NCBI RefSeq assembly: GCF_037975245.1
Contig: NC_092565.1
Location: forward strand, 4,027,499-4,091,498
DNA length: 64,000 bases
Direction: 5' to 3'
Source of the DNA: Apostichopus japonicus
Taxonomy: Eukaryota; Echinodermata; Holothuroidea; Aspidochirotida; Stichopodidae
The position numbers were made by a program, and so were the translations under genes. The notes under the pieces were generated by a model. The model saw only the letters and a program-made list of their open reading frames with translations, was not told where the DNA came from and made no database searches. Shown piece after piece: positions 50,201-60,106 of this stretch (positions are counted from its first letter, which is position 1; each line of letters begins with the position of its first letter).

Positions 50201-52431
50201 CTTCTCTGTCTGTTTTCCCCTGGGTGGGGGGGAGGGGGAGAGGAGGGAGGTTGTAATACTTTCATCTTTTTCCTTCTTTTTTCTTTTACTTCCACATTGG
50301 TGACATGTAAATTTCCTCATTTCAGAAACTCGGAACCTATTTATGGTAGAAACTGTTGACTCGGAGAAATTAGCCAGAGAACTGAATAAAAACTGGAAGG
50401 AGGAAAGCAAAAAGTTGAAGGTCATGATTCAGATTAACACAAGTGAAGAGGACAGTAAGTAGCAGTAACTCTTCTCAAAGGGGATAGGAGACAGAGTGGG
50501 GACATGAGGGGGGAGGGGGGAGATATGTGGTTGTGAACCCCTCTCTGTTATGTAGTTTAAAGACAGCATACATATTGAGCTTCGCTGATGTACATTGTAA
50601 TACCTAAGATGAACTTTCTAGCATTTAATCAATCTCTTTTATAATGTAATTAATATTTTTAAGTTTTAAGAACATTTTTTTCCTCGAAGAGAATATTTTT
50701 CTACGAATTGGCATCTTGTTTGTTACATTGTAACAGGTAAATCTGGGGTTACGAACGAGAATTGTATTAATCTGGTGGAGTTTGTTATAAAGCAATGTCC
50801 AAAGCTGGAGTTTACAGGACTCATGACGATAGGATCCTTCAATCACGATCTTTCTCAAGGACCTAACCCAGATTTCCAGGTATCATTCATCACTCTTATT
50901 TCGCATCTTTTATTTCACATTTTTTTTGGGGGGGATTTTGAAAATTGGTCAATATGTTTGGCAAACTTGGGGAATACCATTTTGTTATTATATTTAGCCT
51001 CTACACATAATGTGTTAAGAAAGTAAAGATATTTCTGGACTTTGCTCAATCACAATTAATCTCTTTACCTAAAGAATACTCCTAGTTAATCCCAACCAAT
51101 AATCCAGATATGTCTGCCTGTTCAGCTATCGAATATTGGGGGGGGGGAGGGGGAAGTTATGAACAATTTCCAAAAATGGGGAGAAATTTAGGGCTACAAT
51201 GCATGTGATTCAAAGTACTGACCACAGACTTACATAACCTTTTGCTGCTCTAAATGAACAATCCAGCCTGTTCTCAATTTTTCTTTCAAATTGGTTTCAC
51301 TAATATGAGATCTCCTAATGCACTGTTTTGGTAAACTCAATAACATACTACTTTAGCTGTCAAAAATTCACAATTCCTGGTTCTTTCTCATTTTTTAAAT
51401 TCATTCCTGTAGGTATCAATCCTTACTGGTTACTTTTCACACTTCTTTAAAGTTCATTTCTAGTGTTCTAATTTTATTATTGTAATTTTATCATGACCTT
51501 ACACCTTTACAACTTTTCCATTACCAACTAAATAATAATATTCTTGATTGAATTTAAATTCCAGAAATTACTCAAGTGTCGTGCCGAGGTTTGTAACAAA
51601 CTCTCTATACCCATCGACTCTGTAGAACTGAGCATGGGAATGTCAGGAGACTTTGAACATGCAGTAAGTGTTAGGAAAAAAATTACTTAAGAAACTTAAG
51701 TCTCCTTCTCTGAAACTATGCTTGGGACTTAATTGTCATTGTTTGTGCTACAAAGGATAATGCTCACCCATTCTCAAGTTTTCAGCAAGATTTTATTGCC
51801 ACTCAGGGGGAACCAGTATGCACCCACACAGGGGGACATTTAAACAACGTCTATTTTGAACACTTCGCATTGGATAGGACTACTCTGGAAGTTTAGACCA
51901 TTTAGGAAAACACTTGTGAAAACTTTTTAACAATTGTTAGTGTGGTAAATACTGATGACCATTAAGCTTTTTGTGATTAAGAAGTAAAGTTGTCATTTAC
52001 TTGTGCCTATTATAGTAAATGCATTGCATTCATTTTTTCAATAAAAAAAAAACTGTTGTTTCTTCCCTTTTAAGAGTTTTGGGTGGTTGAGCATGTGCCA
52101 AAAGAAAATGCTCTTATCAATGCTCTTTGACTTGAATATACTCAATATTGACATGAACAAAGAGACTACGTTGCTTTTTTCTTTATTGTGTGTGTCATAC
52201 TTGATACACTGAATGCTTCCACACAAGATTGTACTGTTTCTTTCATTATACAGTATTGTTACTCTCTTTCTGTTCTCGTAGATAGAAGTTGGAAGCACCA
52301 ACGTAAGAGTAGGCAGTACTATATTTGGAGCAAGGACTTACTCCAACGTCAAATCCAAATCAGATGAAAAGTCATCTAAGGACGAGGGAGTCGACAAGAA
52401 GATGGCGGATATGAAAGTATCTGACACATGA
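47258..52431 (+). CDS. PLPBP: Pyridoxal phosphate homeostasis protein (YggS/PROSC family)
   Basis: PLP-binding protein that buffers intracellular vitamin B6. Seven exons: 47258-47353, 49042-49149, 49543-49654, 50326-50454, 50737-50879, 51565-51663, 52282-52431; phases agree, 278 residues (human 275). Family signatures in order: LVAVSKTKP with the PLP-binding lysine at residue 46, [94 protein letters not shown]. Two in-frame ATGs exist (47258 and 47273); the second has the better context (A at -3, G at +4), so the true start may be five residues later. The C-terminus is a charged Lys/Asp-rich tail. Intron 1 contains a Harbinger-like element. Confidence 0.95.
47981..48875. mobile_element. Non-autonomous Harbinger-like DNA element
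   Basis: Terminal inverted repeats TGCAGACCTTTCAAC at 47981 and, inverted, GTTGACAGGTCTGCA ending at 48875 (one mismatch in 15). Flanked on both sides by TTA (47978-47980 and 48876-48878), the 3-bp target duplication typical of PIF/Harbinger elements. Subterminal CTCCCGGTTTT-type repeats occur near the left end and CTCCCTATTTT near the right end. No transposase ORF, 895 bp. Confidence 0.75.
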
Positions 52432-53439
52432 TGTTGTTGTCATAGAGACCTGAAGATCAGCGTGAAGTCATTACTACACTTGCTCGAGGGATGAAGCTAG
52501 CGTTGATGGTCATCTGTGAACGGTGTTGAAAGACTCGAGTCCCATCGTTATGCGACACGAGGCTTGACTTGTGCTTGACTACAATTGACTTGAGACTCAA
52601 CTTGAGACTTTGCCCTCAAGGACTCGAAGACAATGAAAGAAAGTGATAGCAGTCGAAAACCAAGTACTCTGTAATTAACACATACAAGACCTACAACATC
52701 TTCGTATGCACATTGTCAATGCAATGTTAATCTCAACTTGCAAGTGATCATATTTGCAGAACGGTCACATGGGTAATCCAAGGTTCAAAATAACTATTAA
52801 ATTTAACAATGACATTTGGTAATAATATAAATAATCAATGGCCGTTGAAATGCTTGCAAGTTAAACACAACTTAAGTTACTTCGTCACTTTTGACAAGGG
52901 AAATATTTTATGCTACTTGAACACCAAGTACGATGCAATACACTGTAAAAGATATTCAAGAAATTAAAGGAAATTAAATACACAATGTTGAAAGTAAACT
53001 GCACAGTACATGTTTTAGTATTTTTCCTTCTAAAAGTGATATATTAAGCTACTAAAAATGCAATGTTACAGGAACTCTTGACTGAAACATTCCGTTGGTG
53101 ACTTGAATCCAGACCAGGCTTGCCAGTGTTTCTGTGACGCAACTGACCAAATCGGGTGAATAAAACCCTAGTATGAAGTATCTGATATTTTCTGAAAATT
53201 GACCCCTGTATACACAAATAAATGGTGTGGGTTAGACATTTGTCGCAAGTGGGGTCTCTTAGCTCAAGGGAGCAAATAAGAGAGAAGTGGAGGCCACATG
53301 TGTTCATGACACACACAAGTCTACGTTCATTCTATATATAGCAGAAATTCTTCAGTCTATATATGAGGTAGTGTATGGAAGATGTAACAAAAAGTTCAAA
53401 GGTCGTGTAGTGCTTCAATAAGAGCTAGACAGGTTTATC

Positions 53440-53760
53440 ATTCCTGAAATAAGATGGACCCGTTACAAGTGTCTCACCCTCATGCATGAATGGATGTATG
53501 CTGAATGTCCTACTTACCATTCATTGATCTGTATAATTTCAACATTTCAATATTTTGAGGTATTTTGGAAACATTGAATATCCTAATGTTACTCATTAAA
53601 TATGTTACTCATATGGTATGTATGTGTCTATCTAATGTTACTTATATGTAAAGGTGACACAAAATATTGTTTAAGATAGTGGAAATCACATGTATACCAC
53701 CTCCTATTTGTTCATGTACATGTCTTCTCTCACCAGTGGTAAATCCATAACTATATGAAC
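53440..53760. repeat. Dispersed repeat, copy 1
   Basis: TGTATGCTGAATGTCCTACTTACCATTCATT..CTGTAT, then ATGTTACT..., TGACACAAAATAT and CATGTACATGTCT follow in the same order in copy 2 at 56900-57270. AATAAGATGGACC(C/A)GT(T/G)ACAAGTGTC also occurs twice locally (53447 and 53768). Family unknown. Confidence 0.55.
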
Positions 53761-53931
53761 TCCCTGGAATAAGATGGACCAGTGACAAGTGTCCTACTAT
53801 GCACACGCATGGATGGCTGCATGCTAGGTGTCATATGTGCAACATTCAGTTTGTTGTAATTGTTGTATTTTCTTCAACATTTTTCAAATTTTGATTATGT
53901 CATGCATGCATGCAAAAACTCCAAGTACGAT

Positions 53932-54026
53932 CAGTGGCATAGTGAGCATTATCAGCACCCAGGGGCAGGGTGCCCTATACCCTGCGCCTTGGGGAAAGTT
54001 CCCTTGCTCCTCTCACTATGCCACTG
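53932..54026. mobile_element. 95-bp fold-back MITE
   Basis: Perfect 15-bp terminal inverted repeats CAGTGGCATAGTGAG (53932-53946) and CTCACTATGCCACTG (54012-54026). The interior is GC-richer than the surroundings (CCCAGGGGCAGGGTGCCC). The CAGTGGC start resembles hAT-type ends; no 8-bp target duplication was visible. Confidence 0.75.
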
Positions 54027-54693
54027 CAAAAAATAATTTAGGGTAGTTAAAAAAAGTGTGCTTACTAAATCATTCTGAACAACACATGTGTTGAATGACA
54101 TACTTTAGTGAGGTGTCCAACAGTACATGGCTATGGGCTGAATATTGTAGATGGATTGATTAACATACAGTACAGTCCATGTAAGTCTACCATTAGGGCT
54201 ACTAGTCAGAAGAAATCACACTGTTTTCAATTAATTATTGGAATACAATATTTGTAGTGAATATGATGTTCTTGAATATGGAGTCAAAGGATACCTGAAA
54301 TTATTATATGCCAAACCATCAATATCTACCTATCAATTTCATGTTGAAAGAATTAATTTCATATTTAAAATTAAATTGTAAATGGTTCTTTTATTTTGGT
54401 TTACAGGTATCCTGGATGAAGATAGTTAAAGTAGCGATCTTGACCAAGCATGTTCTTCCAGATCAACCCCAAAGAGAGTTTGTCCAACAAGGCAAATAGC
54501 ATTGTTGCCTGGTGAGGAAAATTATCCTTAAGCCTGGGACATACTGTATGCAGGGTCCCCAAACAAAGTCCAACCTGAAAAAGGTTCACTTTTGCCCTAA
54601 TGGCATGCACACAGTCCCACACATTGCTTGACCTCTGTTGACTGAACATTACCTTTGACTACCGAAAAAAACTAATAGAAATAATTCACTCAC

Positions 54694-54980
54694 TATGGGG
54701 CATGGTGGCTTAGTGCCTTGTGCATTCGACTCGCAACACACAGGTTGTGAGTCTGAGTCCCACACGTGGCATGGTCAATACCTTGAATCCTTGTGCAAGA
54801 CACTTAACTCCATTTGCTTCAGTCCACCCATCTCTAAAATGTGTGCTAGCTTTGGCTAGGGGTTAGTTAGCAACGGATTGACGGATCGGGAGAGTGTTTG
54901 ACTCTAATTTCACTTGCGTCATGGAAACCAGGTTTAAGCACCGACCTTATGAGCCATCTGGCACAGAAGAAAGCCTACCT
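54694..54980 (+). repeat. tRNA-derived SINE
   Basis: Begins with an A-box-like CATGGTGGCTTAGTGCC, followed by a B-box-like GTGAGTCTGAGTCCCAC, then a tRNA-unrelated body with the SINE-like phrase TTGTGCAAGACACTTAACTCC, TGTGTGCTAGC and GAAACCAGGTTTAAGCACC. No functional tRNA fold is apparent. Confidence 0.65.
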
Positions 54981-55019
54981 ACCTTCTCACTATGGGTAAC
55001 CTACCCACCAAGCACTGTA

Positions 55020-55440
55020 TAAGCTCAATTGAATTTTACCTCATTAAGATATATTGTTTGCAAGGTTTTTTATGCTTGACCACTGTTAACCTCCACATTA
55101 AACAATATGGATGATATAAACACTTGAAAGAATACACATACTAAGTATGAGCTCAATTGAAGTGTGTCTTGTCAAGATAAGGTGTTTACAAGGTTGTCAG
55201 TTGACCTTTGAGAAAAACAATAGGGACCATGTACTCACTATGAATAATCTACATAACCAGCATGAATTTAATTGAAGTTTGTCTCAAATTACGATGATTA
55301 AAAGGTTTAACAGTTTTTTTACCTCAAATGAACTGTGGCCTCAACCAAAAGCAATAGGCACCATGTACTCCCAAAAAGGTATTCTACCTACCTAGCATGA
55401 GCTCAACTGAATTTTGCCTTAAATATCAAGTCATTATGTT
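55020..55440. repeat. Second copy of the ~130-140-bp tandem repeat family
   Basis: GTTT(G/A)CAAGGTT...TTGACC...ACCATGTACTC...AGCATGA(G/A)(C/T)TCAATTGAA(G/T)T units, about 130 bp apart. Related to 39150-39850. Confidence 0.6.
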
Positions 55441-55820
55441 TACAAGTGGCATCACATGCATGTCACTTACATATACACATATACATCCATACACACAAGC
55501 TTGACTGCATAGACCTGTTTCTTTTGCTTCTGCTCAAGTCATAGTTGTAGTCACACTAGAAAATACTCAGTAAAGTACTGTACTGTATCTTAAATTGATG
55601 CTGAAGAATTGGTCGTATGATGCTAAGATCAACTAGAGATAGCTATATTGTGCTAACCACCATAGCTAGAGAAGAGCAGATTGTGATTTTTCAATACCTG
55701 TTTGCCAAAAAGATTACACTTCAGTAAAACTACTACCAGTGGCAATTCAATTACCTCTTGGGTTCATGCCTAATTCTGCAACCGATACCATTCATCGCAT
55801 TTATAATATTTTTGTTCCAG

Positions 55821-55925
55821 TTGATCCATATGAGGAGGACTGTGAAAGTGAAATGGAATCTGATACAGAGTCTTGGGAAAACAGCAACAAACAGTTGAAG
55901 GGATTACACAAATCCTTTACTACAG
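55821..55925 (+). CDS. Orphan exon-like ORF, unknown
   Basis: A 105-bp open stretch with an acceptor (TTTTTGTTCCAG) before it and a donor (ACTACAG|GTAGG) after it. In the phase shown it encodes an acidic peptide (DPYEEDCESEMESDTESWEN...). Both ends are phase 1. The next plausible acceptor (57875) would enter a stop within three codons. No family recognised; could be an exon of an undetected gene or chance. Confidence 0.25.
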
Positions 55926-56899
55926 GTAGGATATTTTTACAATTTATTATGGAACAGTGTGTATAAATGTCATAGCCTAATTTAGTTTGTTACATACTAA
56001 CTCCCTTTTTGTTTGAAAGGCTGCAACAATGCATTGCCAATCCACTGTACATGCTCGTAAACAAAAAACGGTCTTGGAAAACCCAGTCCTACACTTTTAA
56101 AGAAGAAAAAAGGAAGATTATAAAGTCCAACCTTCTTTATTCCAATACTAACCCCATGTTTAAAAAATACTGTATTTGAAACTTATTTCTTCTTGTAGAT
56201 CAGTTATCCAAAGTGGTATTTTGTGTACATATCAATAATATTTAATATTAATAATAATTTAGGAAACTCATCTCAATAAATATATATCAGCTTCCTTCGT
56301 ACGCATTCATTTGTTGTTATTAACACAGTCTATTAGTGTCTCCTATGGATTTTTTTTTACAAAGTTTGTCTTTTATCAGGAAGTACTTGTACTGACAGAG
56401 AATAATAGATAACAAACAATGAGGAAATATTCATTTCATAAAGTTAGTTTTCATAACTCATACTCCCAGTTCAACCCCCAAATATAAAACACAGGTAGAG
56501 ACATTAATTTAAAGTTGGGTCACATAAGGAATGTAAATACCAATTTGGATCACATAAGGATTGCAGATACACCAATGATATCTAGTAGTGGAGATATAAG
56601 CTAGCAGTGGAGATTCAAACAGAGAAATTTACCAAGTTGCCTTGTCCAAGAACATACACCTGCAATGCTCATTAATTCATTCCTTCATTCATTCCTTGAC
56701 TCCCCTTTTTCAATAGGACTTCAAATTAACAAGAGTTTGGAATAACCCTGTGAGTATGTTATAATGCTAATTTTTCTTTTTTTTAATGATCCCTAAAACA
56801 TGCACATATTTCTTGAACAGGTCTCTTCTACTTAGTAGCCCCCTCCCACCACACACACAAATCCATGGCCATTATACATGTATCAGAAATTCATTTGGT

Positions 56900-57270
56900 G
56901 TATGTGTATCATGTGCATATGGTTGTATGCTGAATGCCCTACCTACCATTCATTTAGCTGTATATTTTAAATACGTCCTCCTAATGTTACTAACAGAAGT
57001 TGACACAAAAAATATAATTCCGCGATATATAGAATGTCCCCTATTGGTACTCATTGTAAGGTAACATACATGTGCATAGCCAGAGATTGGTCATGGTGGT
57101 GAGGGGGGGGGGTAATCTTTTAATAGGACCTCCCCTTTGTTGAATAGTGCAATTTACAGGTCTCTGGTTGCAAAATGTTGCAATTTTTATGTATGGATCA
57201 AATGGTTATTTTTCCATTTTATTGTTTTTATACCATATCATATTTATACATGTACATGTCTCCTTCTCTC
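56900..57270. repeat. Dispersed repeat, copy 2
   Basis: Contains TGTATGCTGAATGCCCTACCTACCATTCATT, TGACACAAAAAATAT and CATGTACATGTCTC in the same order as 53440-53760. Confidence 0.5.
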
Positions 57271-58377
57271 CCATGCACCTAAAGAAGAACCCCGTACAGT
57301 TCTTGGAAATAGTTTCGTACAACGGAATTAAGAGCCGATAAATTAAAGACCGCCGTACATGAGAGCATTTTGTCAGAAAATTACACCAACAAAATGTGAC
57401 AAATGTCAATAGGTAGATGAGAGTGCAATAAAAAAGTCAATAATCGCGAATAAGTAAGAAGTGGTAAAAAGCTAAAAAGGGCGCCAGCAGTCCATTTGAG
57501 TCCGTCGGGGGGGGGGGGGGCATCCGCCCCCTGACAGTATGGACGCTCCTCCACTGTACTGTAAACTTGATCTTGGGTGATTGGTATAAATGTCATAGGT
57601 GAAAGGTCAAGTACCCAGAAACTGTAGCCATTTTCTGCTCGTCAGTAGTTTGGAAAAAGTCATTAAACCACAAAATATGAAATTAGAACTTACGCAGTTG
57701 TTAAGGGTCAAGGTCAAAGTTCATTGTATATCCGTTCCATCATAGAAGAGATTGTTGCCATGGATTGCCATCTTGTCTTATGTTTTAATCGTTAGAGATG
57801 CTAAGATCCCATAACAAGGGAGTTTATTAGGCAAGTTTCATTTGTTTCTGTTTTTCTCGACAGGAAAGATATGATTGAAAAAGATGGCTTCCTTCAAGGT
57901 ATGCAATGAATTAAGATGACTAATGAAGCAATCCATGACAGAATGAAGGTGAGATTGCAAAACTATTAATTTATGGATCATTCAACTGTCAATTTGAGTA
58001 TAGTTTCATTAGTTTAATGTAAGTTTAATTGGTGTTTAATATCATTAGATGCAAGGTTACTGTAATATTGTGTCGAGCCCGGCTCCTCCGATAGTAAAAC
58101 TATATCGGGACTCGCGATAGAAAGGTACTGGGATATCTTGATGCCGTATTTATGCTTCTTCAGGAGATGTCTCGAACGGAAGAAAACAATGACTTCACAC
58201 AAAAAACGATTTGACGAGATAGGATTTGATTAATGATTCGGTATAATTTCTTCTCTGTCGATTCTCTTTACAAATAAAACTAAATTAACAATGATTTGAC
58301 TTGACTTGACTCCGTCAATTAAACAATTAGGAGTGATGAAATGGTGACGAAGCAACGAACTGATCACGGAGCGCTGA

Positions 58378-58445
58378 CGGAGTGATAAATTTGCTGACCC
58401 AAGTGATAAATTTGCTGACGGAGTGATAAATTTGCTGATCAAGTG
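58378..58445. repeat. ~21-bp tandem repeat inside the LTR
   Basis: Three units of AGTGATAAATTTGCTGA(C/T) separated by alternating CGG/CCA/CAA linkers, about 30 bp from the LTR TATA box. May be a promoter or enhancer array of the element. Confidence 0.8.
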
Positions 58446-58467
58446 AAAAACTTTCGGCCTCCTTTTA

Positions 58468-58475
58468 CTTTTATA
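58468..58475 (-). promoter_or_regulatory. TATA box of the LTR promoter
   Basis: TATAAAAG on the minus strand within the LTR, in the expected U3 position. Confidence 0.5.
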
Positions 58476-58844
58476 CCTTACTTCCAATAAAATCTCACTG
58501 CGCACAATCAGTAGGCAGCCAATGAACTGACCATCCTGTATTAACTTAATGATATAAAAATAAGTGCACTGGCACTGATCTGCCCTGATTGGTTGGGAGT
58601 TTGGAAGTCCATCCCCTTTCTATGGAAACTTCCATACCACGTGAGAGAACCTTCTCGAATGTTCCACAGACATAATGGAATCTATTTTGGGAAAAAGGCC
58701 CTGTACCAAGATTCAATAAGATAGTTAAAAACTTCTCGTGGGAAAACTGAATCCATGACCTAGATAAATACATAAGAGGCCTGTAAGGTGTCTCGATGGA
58801 GTGTTTCGGTAACATCAAAGAGATGGTATCACTATTTCATAACA

Positions 58845-58860
58845 TCCCCCTCAATCTTTT
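58845..58860 (-). other. Polypurine tract
   Basis: AAAAGATTGAGGGGGA on the minus strand abuts the LTR start, as expected for the plus-strand primer of reverse transcription. Confidence 0.7.
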
Positions 58861-60106
58861 AAAATTTTTGGATACTCCAAAATTTTAACATCATACTGCT
58901 TTAACTTATCATTATCTCAAGAAGGTAGAGTACTGTAAGCACATTCACTAATATTCATTGACTTCAATAAATGGTCTTCATATATCTCAACGGTTAACAT
59001 CTTGATTACGAATTACTAAAATGATCATATGTTATATACATTGACACTATCTCCATGAAAATATTGTGTACCTCTTCAAAATTGATGACATCATATGATG
59101 TAATCTAAAAAAAAGAAGATATCATTAAGATATCTTAAAGTTACATGACACAGCAAAATATGCAGTATCTCTTACAAAATACATTTATGCATTTCATACA
59201 TCAATAATACATTTATATCAAAAGTGAAATCATGCCGTGAATTGGGGAGAGATCAGAGAATACTTGACTTAGTTATCTTTTAAACTGAACAGAACACCTC
59301 TGCGTTCAATAAAAAAAATTCGTATTTTACAAAAAGGAAACTTAAAATATTACAAACTCATTTACAAAACCTAGTCTTTAATGAAGTCATAGTTTCAAAA
59401 CTGCTTTGAAACCTTGTGAATCATATACATTCACCTCAAGAAAATCAAGAAAATGTGACTCGATAGCATGGTGACCCTAGGTATGCACTCCGAATGATAG
59501 TCTAGTAAAGTACCAAAGTACTAGATATTCGATACCATTAAAGAGAACCCCATAGACTATGACATCAACAAATCTTTCTTCAAATTACATAATACTTAAC
59601 ATCTTGTCTTTTAAACTTCATGATGAAATTTACTTTTGCATGAATAATTGAGGAAAAGAAAATATATACATAACTTCCTCAAAAGATCTATACTTTCATT
59701 TGCTTCGATAACTGTTGCTGCAAGCAAAAGTTGCACATCTTCAATGCTGTCTCTGAATAGCCTTCAATATAACATCAATGATGCAATGTAAATATATCCT
59801 TAAAATATTTTCTCAATATATGAAAACCCATGTTGCTAATATTCCGGATATGTTCTAATTGCCGGGTAAACGTTTGAACGAATTCATAAGGAGAAAAAAA
59901 GGTATACTCATTACACATTTGTTATAAAAGATGAAACTAGGTCACTTGGTGGCGTTTTAAACAATAAAGCTTATATTGTTACACCATACAGTACAATGAC
60001 TTCCACTTAATAGGTATGCAGGTAATTGCCATGACGCATTCCATTCATACAATTGTGGGTAAAACACCTGTTCATCTGAACTTAAAGCAATATGCAGTTA
60101 CACATA
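58861..60106 (-). other. Noncoding stretch between pol and LTR
   Basis: About 1.25 kb of AT-rich DNA between the polyprotein stop and the polypurine tract. No ORF of note, no envelope-like frame seen. Loosely repeated CTCAAGAAAAT and AACATCTTG phrases are present. Confidence 0.6.

Larger units (their letters stand above)
52432..58060. other. Intergenic region between PLPBP and the retrotransposon
   Basis: About 5.6 kb. It holds the PLPBP 3' UTR (possible AATAAA at 53159-53164), dispersed repeats, a 95-bp fold-back element, a SINE, a 130-bp tandem-repeat block and one orphan exon-like ORF. No complete gene recognised. Confidence 0.55.
58061..58844 (-). repeat. 3' LTR of the gypsy element
   Basis: 784 bp. 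On the minus strand it starts TGTTATGAAA directly after the polypurine tract and ends ATATTACA. A TATA box (TATAAAAG, 58468-58475 on the complement) and a tandem repeat at 58378-58445 lie inside it. The right-hand partner LTR is outside the window, so the ends are inferred from TG...CA and the polypurine tract. Confidence 0.7.
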
